Notes: generated by a model not told the origin, from the letters alone. Positions 16,137 through 25,472 are shown, numbered from the stretch's first letter. The stretch: DNA of 64,000 bases from Pedobacter jeongneungensis (GCF_000633455.1 NZ_AYMG01000017.1:186001-250000); one strand, 5' to 3'. Program-made: numbers and translations.

Positions 16137-17123
16137 TTATATTGAAAGTACCTCCGTCATTTCCATTAAATCGGGTTCGAGTTTAAAGGAGTGAGCTGTT
16201 AAAGCCTCTCTTATGCTGGTTAATTTTATTTCGTTTCCTTTTAAACCCACCATTTGTTCTGTTTCGCCTGCAATTAACGCATTTACAGCCGCAAAACCTA
16301 AACGACTGCCTAAAATTCTGTCGAAACTGCTTGGACTACCACCACGTTGCAGGTGGCCAAGGATGGTTACTTTTGTGTCGTAATGATCAAAAGTTTCCTT
16401 TACCTTTTTGGCAATATCATAAGCGCCACCTTGTTTATGTCCTTCCGCAACGATCACAATACTCGACGATTTTTTGGTCGCAGCTCCCAAAGCCAGTTTA
16501 TTGATCAATTCGGTTACGCTGGTTTCCCTTTCAGGCAAAAGCACCGCTTCAGCACCGCTGGCAATCGAACTTCTTAAAGCGATACATCCGGAATCGCGTC
16601 CCATTACCTCTACAAAGAATAAACGGTCATGCGCATCAGCTGTATCCCTGATTTTATCAATCGCTTCGATAACTGTATTAATCGCAGTATCGTAACCCAA
16701 AGTAAAATCTGATCCAACCAAATCGTTATCAATTGTACCTGGTATACCGATTACTTTAACACCGAAAGTTTCAGAAAAGCGTTTGGCTCCGGTAAAGGTT
16801 CCATCACCACCGATTACCACTAAACCGTCGATATTATTTTTCTTTAAATTATTATAAGCAATCTGCTGACCTTCTTCTGTTTTAAATTCTAAACAGCGTG
16901 CAGTTTTTAATATGGTACCGCCCAGGTGTAAAATATTACTTACCGAACGGGCGTCCATTGGTTTTATGTTGTCGGTTATTAAACCCTGGTAACCTTGCAT
17001 TACACCGAACATATTAATGCCATGGTAAATTCCGGTACGAACAACAGCTCTTATTGCAGCATTCATTCCTGGGGCATCGCCTCCAGAAGTTAGTACAGCT
17101 ATATTTTTTATATTTGGCTCCAT
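16137..17123 (-). CDS. pfkA: ATP-dependent 6-phosphofructokinase
   Basis: 328 residues, full length. Motifs: TSGGDAPGMNAAIR, GGTILKTARC, VVIGGDGTFTGA, PGTIDNDLVGSDFTLGYDTA (catalytic Asp in TIDND), EVMGRDSGCIA, LGHLQRGGSPSSFDR. Phosphorylates fructose-6-phosphate, the committed glycolytic step. First gene of the operon; a -7-like box (TATATTCG read leftward, 17134-17141) is followed upstream by the shared operator, and the divergent gene is the Nudix-type regulator. Confidence 0.97.
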   Translation of the reverse strand: MEPNIKNIAVLTSGGDAPGMNAAIRAVVRTGIYHGINMFGVMQGYQGLITDNIKPMDARSVSNILHLGGTILKTARCLEFKTEEGQQIAYNNLKKNNIDGLVVIGGDGTFTGAKRFSETFGVKVIGIPGTIDNDLVGSDFTLGYDTAINTVIEAIDKIRDTADAHDRLFFVEVMGRDSGCIALRSSIASGAEAVLLPERETSVTELINKLALGAATKKSSSIVIVAEGHKQGGAYDIAKKVKETFDHYDTKVTILGHLQRGGSPSSFDRILGSRLGFAAVNALIAGETEQMVGLKGNEIKLTSIREALTAHSFKLEPDLMEMTEVLSI

Positions 17124-17133
17124 CTTTATAATA

Positions 17134-17159
17134 CGAATATAGTGTGTATTTTTTACACT
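17134..17159 (-). promoter_or_regulatory. pfkA promoter with operator in its spacer
   Basis: Minus-strand TATATTCG (17134-17141, one mismatch to TAnnTTTG). The operator GTGTA-TTTTT-TACAC at 17144-17158 fills the region between the -7 and -33 places. It also lies about 75 bases upstream of the divergent regulator gene. Confidence 0.6.
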
Positions 17160-17234
17160 AAGTAATTTATTTTATTTTTTTTACTTAATATTGAAAGTCA
17201 TACCTTTATCTGCTTAAAATAACTAAATTTTACT

Positions 17235-17924
17235 TTGGAACAAATTTTACCTCATTTAGATTCTGTATTCTCGATAGATTGCGTTTTGTTTGGATTTGAT
17301 GGTAAGGAACTCAAAATCTTACTCATTGAAAGGAATGAAGAACCGTTTAAAGATTGGTGGGCACTGCCCGGTAACATTGTTGGTCCTGATGAGAGTTTAG
17401 ATCAATCAGCCTCACGGATTTTGTACGAACTTACCGGTTTGCGCGGTATTTTTATGGAGCAATATTATGCTTTTGGTGATCCGCACAGGCACCCACAGGG
17501 TAGGGTAATAACGCTAGCCTACTACGCTTTAATCCGTTTGGGCGGTGATAAAGAGCTGCGCCCGATCAGTACCTATGCTAAACGAGCCAACTGGTTGCCG
17601 ATTACCGATCTGCCTAAACTGGCTTTTGATCACCAAAAAATATATGACAAAGGTTTAGAGAAAATAAAACGCCGGATTAAACACCAGCCGATTGCTTTCG
17701 AACTGCTGCCTGAGAAATTTACCTTAACTCAGCTACAGCATGTATATGAACTGGTTTTGGGCAAAAAACTGGATAAACGGAACTTTAGAAAAAAGATTGT
17801 AAGTTTTGGTGTGTTAAAAGAACTCGACGAAAAACAAAAAGGTGTATCATACCGCGCAGCTACTTTGTACCGCTTTGATAAGCGTAAATACGCGAAGCTT
17901 TTTGGTAAGGAGATTTCGTTTTAG
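17235..17924 (+). CDS. Nudix-domain transcriptional regulator, NrtR/AraR type
   Basis: 229 residues, TTG start (no ATG upstream in frame). N-terminal Nudix fold (VLFGFDGKELKILLIERNEEP, WWALPGNIVGPDESLDQSAS) and C-terminal winged helix (FTLTQLQHVYELVLGKKLDKRNFRKKI). The Nudix box reads R-I-L-Y-E-L-T-G-L where an enzyme has R-E-U-x-E-E-x-G-U, so two catalytic Glu are missing. This fits a ligand-sensing repressor rather than a hydrolase. In Bacteroidota such proteins control sugar catabolism. Divergent from pfkA with the palindrome between them; I infer it binds all three GTGTA-N5-TACAC copies. Confidence 0.85.
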   Translation: MEQILPHLDSVFSIDCVLFGFDGKELKILLIERNEEPFKDWWALPGNIVGPDESLDQSASRILYELTGLRGIFMEQYYAFGDPHRHPQGRVITLAYYALIRLGGDKELRPISTYAKRANWLPITDLPKLAFDHQKIYDKGLEKIKRRIKHQPIAFELLPEKFTLTQLQHVYELVLGKKLDKRNFRKKIVSFGVLKELDEKQKGVSYRAATLYRFDKRKYAKLFGKEISF

Positions 17925-18015
17925 CGGGTTGAGATTTGAGATGTTAGATTTGAGACGTAAGATAGCGGAGCGCTGAGACACTCAAGACCAAAGCAATATG
18001 GCCTTTTATAAATAG
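17925..18015. repeat. Degenerate short repeats after the regulator gene
   Basis: Wording such as GAGATTTGAGATG and TAGATTTGAGACG repeats imperfectly. Similar low-complexity phrases occur at 18071-18107, 20221-20252, 31650-32400, 60245-60370 and 63180-63240. Confidence 0.45.
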
Positions 18016-18049
18016 AAAAATCCCGGTTTGATTTCAAACCGGGATTTTT
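18016..18049. terminator. Strong bidirectional terminator between convergent genes
   Basis: 16-bp perfect stem (18016-18031 with 18034-18049), 2-base loop, long T run on the plus strand and A run before it. Serves the regulator gene and probably the convergent kinase gene. Confidence 0.9.
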
Positions 18050-18106
18050 TTTGCTCATATATCTTATACGATTCTGGACTAAAGACTCCAGACTTAGGAC
18101 TGAAGA

Positions 18107-18967
18107 CTATGCTTTCGGTGCTAACTCTAAGTGATAATGAACCAAATCATCTATAGGTGAGCGGATAATTTTACCCACGCCCATTTCGTAACGGTCGGCT
18201 ACAATACTTAAAATATCGCGGAAACTATAACCTACAGAACCCACACAGTTTAATTTGTGGTCTTTGTAGTTAGGGTAGTGGATTACCAAAGCTTCGAAAA
18301 ATGCAGTAAAAGCATAATCGATGGTTGCAAAAGCGTAATCCTCATAATTATCTTTAAAGTCGTATAAAAATTTACTAAAGCTTGCGCAGAAACGGTTTGG
18401 CAAAGGTTTATTGTAAATGTTATCGAAAATATCTTCGTTGGTTAAAGCATAGTTATCGTAAAAAGCTTCACGTAAACCTTTTGGCATGTAACCTTTCATG
18501 TAATCGCTCAAAATACGTTTACCGATGTACGAACCGCTGCCTTCATCACCTAAGAAATAACCTAATGAATCGATGTTCATGGTAATTTCAGTTCCATCAT
18601 ATAAACATGAGTTTGTACCTGTACCTAAGATAGCAGCAAATCCTGGCTCGTTTCCAAGAAGTGCCCTCGAAGAGGCAAGTAAATCATGACCTACAAAAAT
18701 GGTTGCATTGGTAAAAATTTGTTGCATGGCATCAGCCACAATCTTTACATTTGCTGGCGTAGAACAACCTGCACCGTAGTAATAAACTGCTGTTAATTTT
18801 TCTCTTTCCAAGTGGTCTGGAAGAGTCTCATTCAAAGACTTTACAATGTACTCTCCCTTGGAAAAATATGGATTGTAACCTTCGGTGTTAAAGTAAATTT
18901 TTCTGCCGGCCTCGTTAATCAAGCACCAATTTGTTTTGGTAGATCCGCCGTCTGCAATTACTATCAT
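18107..18967 (-). CDS. N-acetylglucosamine-kinase-like sugar kinase (BadF/BadG family)
   Basis: 286 residues from the ATG at 18967, chosen over a GTG at 18991 because the family starts at MIVIADGGSTKTNW. Intact phosphate-1 (DGGSTKT), phosphate-2 (ILGTGTNSCLYD), central Asp (VGHDLLASS) and GYFLGDEGSGSYIGKR. Likely phosphorylates a hexose or N-acetylhexosamine in the cytoplasm. A paralogue with degraded motifs lies in the pfkA operon. An operator copy is about 106 bases upstream. Confidence 0.85.
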   Translation of the reverse strand: MIVIADGGSTKTNWCLINEAGRKIYFNTEGYNPYFSKGEYIVKSLNETLPDHLEREKLTAVYYYGAGCSTPANVKIVADAMQQIFTNATIFVGHDLLASSRALLGNEPGFAAILGTGTNSCLYDGTEITMNIDSLGYFLGDEGSGSYIGKRILSDYMKGYMPKGLREAFYDNYALTNEDIFDNIYNKPLPNRFCASFSKFLYDFKDNYEDYAFATIDYAFTAFFEALVIHYPNYKDHKLNCVGSVGYSFRDILSIVADRYEMGVGKIIRSPIDDLVHYHLELAPKA

Positions 18968-19072
18968 TTTATTTATTTTTGGTTTTAGCACGATAAAAGT
19001 ATAAAAACTCTTATATTTTGTATCCTTTTTTTTAATAATTTTTTAACAATTTGTTGTTGTCGGAAATTAAGT

Positions 19073-19087
19073 GTGTAAAAAATACAC
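19073..19087. promoter_or_regulatory. Third copy of the GTGTA-N5-TACAC operator
   Basis: GTGTA (19073-19077), AAAAA, TACAC (19083-19087), identical in arms and spacer to the copies at 13884 and 17144. It lies between the divergent kinase (18967) and threonine aldolase (19187) genes; I cannot tell which it controls. Confidence 0.7.
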
Positions 19088-19186
19088 TATATAGGGCGTT
19101 TAATCGGCGAAAAACCTTAAAATTATACCAGAAAAGGCATTGGTCTTTTTTTTAACATCAAAAATATTTTACAATCCAATAGCGAA

Positions 19187-20212
19187 ATGAATAACAGATT
19201 TTTAGACTTCAGGAGTGATACCGTAACCAAACCAACAGCCGGAATGTTGGATGCCATGATGACTGCAAAAGTGGGCGATGATGTTTTTGGGGAAGATGAA
19301 ACGGTGCATGCATTGGAGACAAAACTGGCTTCAACTTTTAATATGGAAGCCGGACTATTTTGCCCATCAGGAACGATGACCAACCAGATTGCGATCAAGT
19401 GTTTTACCCAGCCAATGGACGAAGTCATCTGTGATCAAACGGCACATGTTTACCGTTACGAAATCGGGGGTATTGCTTACCATTCGGCAGCATCGGTAAG
19501 ACTGTTGCATGGCGAACGGGGCATCTTAACTCCTGAGTTAATCGAACCTGAAATTAATGAAGATAATATCCATTACCCGAACTCCAGTTTGGTGGTTTTA
19601 GAAAATACAGTAAATAAAGGCGGTGGAAGTTGTTATACTTTATCGCAGATTGCCCCAATCCATCATCTTTGTAATATAAAGGGATTAAAACTGCATTTAG
19701 ATGGTGCACGTATTTTTAATGCCCTCGCGGCAACAGGCGATCATGCAAATGAGTATGGCAAGTATTTCGATGGCATTTCGGTATGCTTATCTAAAGGCCT
19801 TGGTGCACCGGTTGGCTCTGTGCTTTTGGGGACCAAACAGATGATCCATAAAGCACGAAAAATCAGAAAAGCCTTTGGTGGAGGCATGCGTCAGGCCGGA
19901 TTTTTGGCTGCTGCAGGTATTTATGCGCTTGATAACCACGTAATACGTTTAAAGGAAGATCACGCCCATGCACAGGCTCTGGCCAATGCATTAGCAACAG
20001 CAAAATATGTAAAATCGGTTATGCCGGTAGAAACCAATATTGTAATCTTTGAAGTAGAAAAAGGATCGGCAGAGAAAATTGTAAACCAGTTAAAGGAAAA
20101 AGGATTGCATTGCAATACCACCAGCGCGAGTACCATCCGTTTAGTTACCCATCTGGATTTAAGCGCCGAAATGATCGATCAGGCTATTGAAATAATATTA
20201 CATTTGTCTTAG
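19187..20212 (+). CDS. ltaE: Low-specificity L-threonine aldolase
   Basis: 341 residues, PLP fold-type I. Start FRSDTVTKPTAGML, GDDVFGED, the PLP-binding DGARIFNA and Lys203 in LSKGLGAPVGS are the family signatures. Cleaves L-threonine or L-allo-threonine to glycine and acetaldehyde. The name is by family; specificity is not visible. Stop is 39 bases before the biotin carboxylase start. Confidence 0.92.
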   Translation: MNNRFLDFRSDTVTKPTAGMLDAMMTAKVGDDVFGEDETVHALETKLASTFNMEAGLFCPSGTMTNQIAIKCFTQPMDEVICDQTAHVYRYEIGGIAYHSAASVRLLHGERGILTPELIEPEINEDNIHYPNSSLVVLENTVNKGGGSCYTLSQIAPIHHLCNIKGLKLHLDGARIFNALAATGDHANEYGKYFDGISVCLSKGLGAPVGSVLLGTKQMIHKARKIRKAFGGGMRQAGFLAAAGIYALDNHVIRLKEDHAHAQALANALATAKYVKSVMPVETNIVIFEVEKGSAEKIVNQLKEKGLHCNTTSASTIRLVTHLDLSAEMIDQAIEIILHLS

Positions 20213-20251
20213 ATAGAGCCCTAAGTCGTGAGTCTTTAGTCTTAAGTCAAT

Positions 20252-21790
20252 ATGTCTAATGAAATTCTAACCAAAATGCCCGAAAACTCCAAACTCCAAA
20301 CCCCAATCTCCAAGCTCTTAATCGCTAACCGTGGCGAAATTGCTTTACGTATTATGCGTTCTGCGAAAGAGATGGGAATAAAAACGGTTGCTGTTTTTTC
20401 TGAAGCCGACCGCAATGCATTACATGTGCGTTATGCAGATGAGGCCATTTTTATCGGACCAGCACCTTCAAATCAAAGTTATCTGGTGGGAGAGAAAATT
20501 ATAGATGCCTGTAAACTAACAGGAGCCGAAGCCATTCACCCAGGTTACGGTTTCTTGTCCGAAAATGCAGGATTTGCGCAAAAAGTTGCCGATGCCGGGC
20601 TGATTTTAGTAGGCCCTTCGCCGCAGGCAATGGAAACGATGGGTAATAAACTCTCGGCAAAGGCAGCGGCATTAAAATATAATATCCCCATGGTGCCTGG
20701 CACGGAAGAAGCCATTCAGGATGTGAATGAGGCTAAACAGCGTGCCATCGAAGTTGGCTTTCCGATTTTAATCAAAGCTGCTGCTGGCGGTGGTGGTAAA
20801 GGTATGCGCATAGTAGAACGGGCAGAAGACTTTGAAGAGCAGATGCAGCTTGCCGTGAGCGAGGCTACTTCAGCCTTTGGAGACGGAGCCGTTTTTATCG
20901 AACGTTATGTTACTTCGCCCAGGCATATCGAAATACAGGTTTTGGGCGATACCCATGGAAATATTGTTCACCTTTTTGAACGCGAATGTTCTGTACAACG
21001 CCGTCACCAAAAGGTAGTGGAAGAAGCGCCTTCTTCGGTTTTAACAGAAGAAATTCGGAAACAGATGGGCAAATGTGCGGTAGATGTGGCCCGTTCCGTA
21101 AACTATACCGGAGCCGGTACCGTAGAGTTTATTCTTGATGAAAACCTTGATTTCTTTTTCCTTGAAATGAATACCCGTTTGCAGGTAGAACACCCGGTAA
21201 GCGAGCTAATTACAGGAATTGACCTGGTAAAAGAGCAGATCAAAATTGCCTCAGGCGAAAAATTAAGCTTTAATCAGGAAGATTTAAAAATCAACGGACA
21301 CGCCATCGAACTTAGGGTTTATGCAGAAGATCCGGCCAATAATTTCCTGCCTGACATCGGTACTTTACAGACATACAATACCCCTAAAGGGAATGGCGTA
21401 AGGGTTGATGACGGCTTTGAACAGGGCATGGAAATCCCGATTTATTATGATCCCATGATAGCTAAACTGATTACGTATGGCAAAGATAGGGAAGAAGCTA
21501 TCGAACGAATGGTGAGGGCAATTGAAGAATATGATATTACGGGGATAGAAACTACCCTGGGTTTTGGTAAATTTGTCATGCAGCACGAAGCCTTTAAAAG
21601 CGGAAATTTTGATACCCATTTTGTAGGGAAATATTTTAAACCCGAAAGTTTAAAAGTTCAGGATGAAACAGAAGCGTTGATTGCCGCACTGATTGCTGCA
21701 AAACTTTTTCAAAAGAATGAACAGGTAAAACCTGGAGGTGCTGAGGTTAAAAAGGCTTCGGATTGGAGAAAGAATAGATTGACATACTAG
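20252..21790 (+). CDS. accC: Biotin carboxylase subunit of an acyl-CoA carboxylase
   Basis: 512 residues. Core begins SKLLIANRGEIALRIMRSAKEM; also HPGYGFLSENAGFA, ATP-grasp KAAAGGGGKGMR, ERECSVQRRHQKVVEEAP, FLEMNTRLQVEHPVSE, and a biotin carboxylase C domain. Carboxylates a biotinyl carrier; no carrier or transferase gene is adjacent, so acetyl-CoA versus other acyl-CoA use is open. Oddity: about 20 extra residues precede the core and are coded by low-complexity DNA resembling dispersed repeats. A C-terminal extension of about 50 residues follows the conserved part. Confidence 0.9.
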   Translation: MSNEILTKMPENSKLQTPISKLLIANRGEIALRIMRSAKEMGIKTVAVFSEADRNALHVRYADEAIFIGPAPSNQSYLVGEKIIDACKLTGAEAIHPGYGFLSENAGFAQKVADAGLILVGPSPQAMETMGNKLSAKAAALKYNIPMVPGTEEAIQDVNEAKQRAIEVGFPILIKAAAGGGGKGMRIVERAEDFEEQMQLAVSEATSAFGDGAVFIERYVTSPRHIEIQVLGDTHGNIVHLFERECSVQRRHQKVVEEAPSSVLTEEIRKQMGKCAVDVARSVNYTGAGTVEFILDENLDFFFLEMNTRLQVEHPVSELITGIDLVKEQIKIASGEKLSFNQEDLKINGHAIELRVYAEDPANNFLPDIGTLQTYNTPKGNGVRVDDGFEQGMEIPIYYDPMIAKLITYGKDREEAIERMVRAIEEYDITGIETTLGFGKFVMQHEAFKSGNFDTHFVGKYFKPESLKVQDETEALIAALIAAKLFQKNEQVKPGGAEVKKASDWRKNRLTY

Positions 21791-21809
21791 AGAATAGTTT
21801 TAAAACGAT

Positions 21810-21894
21810 CGTCATTCCCAACTTGATTGGGAATCGTAATGCTTTAGCAGGATTTGTATGTGGCATTAAGGTTCCCGCCTGCGCGGGAATGACG
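21810..21894. repeat. Palindromic repeat element, copy 1
   Basis: Bounded by CGTCATTCCC and its inverse GGGAATGACG. Contains two hairpins: ATTCCCAA/TTGGGAAT and ATTCCCGC/GCGGGAAT. Copies at 25355-25424 and 43693-43768 share ends and hairpins but differ in the middle. A REP or MITE-like dispersed element of 70-85 bp. Confidence 0.8.
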
Positions 21895-21918
21895 TTGTAG
21901 AAAAAAGAGAAATATAAA

Positions 21919-22503
21919 ATGTTCACAGGAATTATAGAAACACTTGGCGAGGTTACCGCCATCAAAAACGATCATACCAATATCCACTTTACCATTTCAT
22001 CGGCCATCAGTCATGAATTAAAGATTGACCAAAGCGTAGCCCATAACGGGGTTTGCTTAACTGTGGTAGCTTTAAATAATGGAACACATACCGTTACCGC
22101 CATTGATGAAACGCTAAATAAAACCAATCTTGATGGTTTAAAAGTAGGCAGTAAAATCAACCTGGAACGCTGCATGCAGATGAATGCCCGTTTAGATGGT
22201 CATATTGTACAAGGCCATGTAGACCAGACTGCGGTTTGCGTTAAACGCGAAGAACTGGATGGCAGCTGGGAATACCGTTTTAAATATGATGGTTCTGCCG
22301 GAAATGTAACCGTAGAAAAAGGCTCGGCCTGTGTAAATGGTATCAGCTTAACCGTAGTAAATTCTGAAGTTGACGAATTTTCGGTATTTATCATCCCTTA
22401 TACTTTTGAACACACCAATTTACAGGAGGTTAATGTTGGTGATACCGTAAATTTAGAATTCGATATTATCGGGAAGTACGTAGCCCGTTTAATGAACAGG
22501 TAA
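21919..22503 (+). CDS. ribE: Riboflavin synthase alpha subunit
   Basis: 194 residues made of two related lumazine-binding domains: MFTGIIETLGEV with SVAHNGVCLTVV, and the second with MNARLDGHIVQGHVDQ and GSACVNGISLTVV. Converts two 6,7-dimethyl-8-ribityllumazine to riboflavin plus pyrimidine product. Single gene here; no FMN riboswitch is seen in the 128 bases upstream, which hold the repeat element. Confidence 0.96.
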   Translation: MFTGIIETLGEVTAIKNDHTNIHFTISSAISHELKIDQSVAHNGVCLTVVALNNGTHTVTAIDETLNKTNLDGLKVGSKINLERCMQMNARLDGHIVQGHVDQTAVCVKREELDGSWEYRFKYDGSAGNVTVEKGSACVNGISLTVVNSEVDEFSVFIIPYTFEHTNLQEVNVGDTVNLEFDIIGKYVARLMNR

Positions 22504-22666
22504 TTTTGCCTCCCTTTTTTTATGTGTAATTAATTGATTTTTAGTTTTTTGAATGATAATAGGCGTTGTTTTAACGCTTAATTTTTCATGACAGTGCAGG
22601 ATGGTTGGTTGAATTATATTGTTGAATATAGCAGTGTTAAAACTAAAAATTTAACGCTAACCATTT

Positions 22667-25315
22667 ATGAACAGAATCTCCCGCATGTTAAGCGCAATGT
22701 TTACCATTGCCTTGCTATTTTTATTTACAGTAAATGCTTCAGCTCAAAAAATCTCTTTAAAAGATTTAACTGTTGAGCATTTGGTAAATCCTTTTAGTAT
22801 TGATAATCCTAAACCCAGGTTTAGCTGGAAAATCATTTCTGCAGCAAAAAAAACCAAACAGAGCAATTACGAAATCAGGTTGGGTACCTCGCCAAAAATT
22901 GACAAAGTTTTTTGGAAAACCGCCGTTAATAATGATCAATCGGTTTTAGTAACTTACAATGGTCCTCAGTTATCATCTAAAACAAAATATTACTGGCAGG
23001 TTAGGGCAAAAGATAACCACGGAAATACTTCTGCATGGTCGACGGTGCAATATTTTCAAACGGGTTTAAAAGCTGAAGACTGGAAAGCAAAATGGATCGC
23101 TGTGGAAGGTAAAGATACTTCACTCGCCAGCCCATTGTTCAGAAAAGAGTTTAACCTAAAAAAAGAAGTCCGCTCTGCAACCGCCTACATTACTGCAAAA
23201 GGATTATACGAAGCCAGCATCAATGGCGGGCGTGTGGGCGATGCTTATTTCGCACCGGGCTGGACCAGCTATAAAAACCACATTCAATACCAGGTTTACG
23301 AGCTGAAAAATACTTTGAAAAAAGGTGTCAACGTAATCGGTGTTTCACTGGGCGATGGCTGGTATAAAGGACGCATCGGTTTTGGCTCACAAAAAGAGTT
23401 TTATGGCAATACAAGAGCTTTATTACTGCAACTTGAAGTGGAATATACCGATGGAAGCAAAGAAACTATTCTGAGCGATAACAGCTGGAAATCCAGTTAC
23501 GGAGCGATAAGATCGTCTAATATCTACGATGGGGATACTTATGATGCCAGGTTAGAACAAAATAGTTGGAACAACACTAACTTTAAAGAAAATACCAATT
23601 GGAAACCTGTGCAGGAGCTGCCAAACGGACCGGAAAAACTAGTAGGCATGAGTGGTCCGCAGGTGAGTAAACACGAAGAATTTAAAGCCTTAAAAATATT
23701 TAAAACACCTTTGGGCGAAACTGTGGTCGATTTCGGGCAAAACCTGGTAGGTTGGGTAATGCTAAAAGCAAAAGGTCCGGCAGGTACAAAAATTACCATC
23801 AGCCATGCTGAAGTATTAACCAAAGAAGGAAATTTTTACACCACCAATCTTCGTACGGCCAAACAACAGAACAATTATATCTTAAAAGGGGAAACTGAGC
23901 AGGTATTCGAGCCACATTTTTCTTTTCAGGGTTTCAGGTATGTAAAAATAGATGGTTATCCAGGCGAGCTTAAACTGGAAAACCTGACCGCTGTAGCGGT
24001 TTATTCGGATATGAAAACAAGTGGGAAATTTAGCACTTCAAATCCTTTATTAAATCAATTGCAGCATAACATTTCCTGGGGGCAGAAAGGAAATTTTGTT
24101 GATGTACCTACAGATTGTCCGCAAAGGGACGAACGTTTGGGCTGGACAGGTGATGCACAGGCTTTTGCTACAACAGCAGCTTACAATATGGATGTTGCGG
24201 GTTTTTTTACCAAATGGTTAAAAGATGTTTCAGCCGATCAGCTTCCTAGCGGTAGCGTTCCTTTTGTGGTACCCAATGTGTTAAACCAAAATGATGCAGG
24301 TTCTGCAGGTTGGGCAGATGTAGCCACCATTATTCCCTGGGATATGTATGTGATATACGGTGATAAAGGCCTGTTGGAAACCCAGTACAGTAGCATGAAA
24401 AAATGGGTCGATTACATGTCTTCAAAATCCAAAAACAACCTTTGGAATACCGGTTTCCATTTTGGCGACTGGTTATTTTACCGCCCGAACGATGATAATG
24501 ATGGCCGTGCCGCGGTTACGGATAAATACATGATTGCACAAACATTTTATGCGCATTCTACACAATTGCTTTTAAATGCGGCAAAAGTATTGGGCAAAAC
24601 AGAAGATATAGCAAAGTACAGTGATCTGTTAGCAAAAATAAAAGAAGCGTACATTAAAGAAAACATGACGCCGAGCGGTAAGTTGATCTCGAATACACAA
24701 ACCGCTTATGTTTTGGCTTTACAATTTGATATGCTGCCCGAAAATTTGCGTGCGCAGGCTGCACAGAGATTGGTTGACAATGTAAGGGATTATGGAAATC
24801 ACCTTACCACGGGATTTTTAGGTACGCCTTACCTTTGCCATGTGTTAAGCAGGTTCGGGCATGAAGATGTAGCTTACGACCTGTTAATGCAAGAAAGTTA
24901 TCCTTCATGGCTTTATCCGGTAAAAATGGGTGCAACCACTATCTGGGAGCGTTGGGATGGCATTAAGCAGGATGGGTCTTTCCAAACGGCAGATATGAAT
25001 TCTTTTAACCACTATGCTTATGGGGCCATTGGCGATTGGATGTATAAAAATATTGCAGGGATCAATCCTGTAGCAGCACAACCGGGTTACAAAGCCATTT
25101 TAATTGCACCAAGACCAGGCGGAAAACTAACCAATGCTTCGGCAGAACTGGAAACCGTTTACGGTACTGTTAAATCATCATGGACAATTGCTGATGGTGT
25201 GTTTAAACTGGATGTAACTGTTCCTGTAAATGCCACTGCTACCGTAATTTTGCCAAAAACTGATAAAAAAGAAGAAATAGGCTCTGGTAGCTATCATTTT
25301 GAATATAAATATTAA
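22667..25315 (+). CDS. Secreted alpha-L-rhamnosidase, GH78
   Basis: 882 residues with signal peptide (to NASAQ). Order: Fn3-like N-terminal domain (KISLKDLTVEHLVNPFSIDNP), bacterial alpha-L-rhamnosidase N-domain (KGLYEASINGGRVGDAYFAPG, VSLGDGWYKGRIGF), concanavalin-like domain (VVDFGQNLVGWVML), the (alpha/alpha)6 catalytic domain with DVPTDCPQRDERLGWTGDAQ (acidic catalytic pair region) and TTIWERWDG, and a C-terminal beta sandwich. Releases terminal rhamnose from plant or bacterial glycans, probably in the periplasm. No SusCD pair is adjacent. Confidence 0.94.
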   Translation: MNRISRMLSAMFTIALLFLFTVNASAQKISLKDLTVEHLVNPFSIDNPKPRFSWKIISAAKKTKQSNYEIRLGTSPKIDKVFWKTAVNNDQSVLVTYNGPQLSSKTKYYWQVRAKDNHGNTSAWSTVQYFQTGLKAEDWKAKWIAVEGKDTSLASPLFRKEFNLKKEVRSATAYITAKGLYEASINGGRVGDAYFAPGWTSYKNHIQYQVYELKNTLKKGVNVIGVSLGDGWYKGRIGFGSQKEFYGNTRALLLQLEVEYTDGSKETILSDNSWKSSYGAIRSSNIYDGDTYDARLEQNSWNNTNFKENTNWKPVQELPNGPEKLVGMSGPQVSKHEEFKALKIFKTPLGETVVDFGQNLVGWVMLKAKGPAGTKITISHAEVLTKEGNFYTTNLRTAKQQNNYILKGETEQVFEPHFSFQGFRYVKIDGYPGELKLENLTAVAVYSDMKTSGKFSTSNPLLNQLQHNISWGQKGNFVDVPTDCPQRDERLGWTGDAQAFATTAAYNMDVAGFFTKWLKDVSADQLPSGSVPFVVPNVLNQNDAGSAGWADVATIIPWDMYVIYGDKGLLETQYSSMKKWVDYMSSKSKNNLWNTGFHFGDWLFYRPNDDNDGRAAVTDKYMIAQTFYAHSTQLLLNAAKVLGKTEDIAKYSDLLAKIKEAYIKENMTPSGKLISNTQTAYVLALQFDMLPENLRAQAAQRLVDNVRDYGNHLTTGFLGTPYLCHVLSRFGHEDVAYDLLMQESYPSWLYPVKMGATTIWERWDGIKQDGSFQTADMNSFNHYAYGAIGDWMYKNIAGINPVAAQPGYKAILIAPRPGGKLTNASAELETVYGTVKSSWTIADGVFKLDVTVPVNATATVILPKTDKKEEIGSGSYHFEYKY

Positions 25316-25354
25316 TCGCTAATATTGCAGCGGTGTAAAAAGGACGCGAATGAT

Positions 25355-25424
25355 CGTCATTCCCAACTTGATTGGGAATCTTAATGCGCTGAGTAGTAAG
25401 ATTCCCGCCTGCGCGGGAATGACG
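25355..25424. repeat. Palindromic repeat element, copy 2
   Basis: Same ends and two hairpins as copy 1 but 15 bp shorter in the middle. Its right hairpin is identical to copy 1. Confidence 0.8.
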
Positions 25425-25472
25425 ATTTATGTTAATGATGATAAAGCCTCTATGAGATGCGGCAAAAAATAA

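Noticed and set aside
21791..21918. FMN riboswitch before riboflavin synthase
   Set aside because: The leader is filled by the dispersed palindromic element; no RFN motifs are seen.
22588..22776. 62-codon frame overlapping the rhamnosidase start
   Set aside because: Out of frame with the secure rhamnosidase signal peptide and without any motif.
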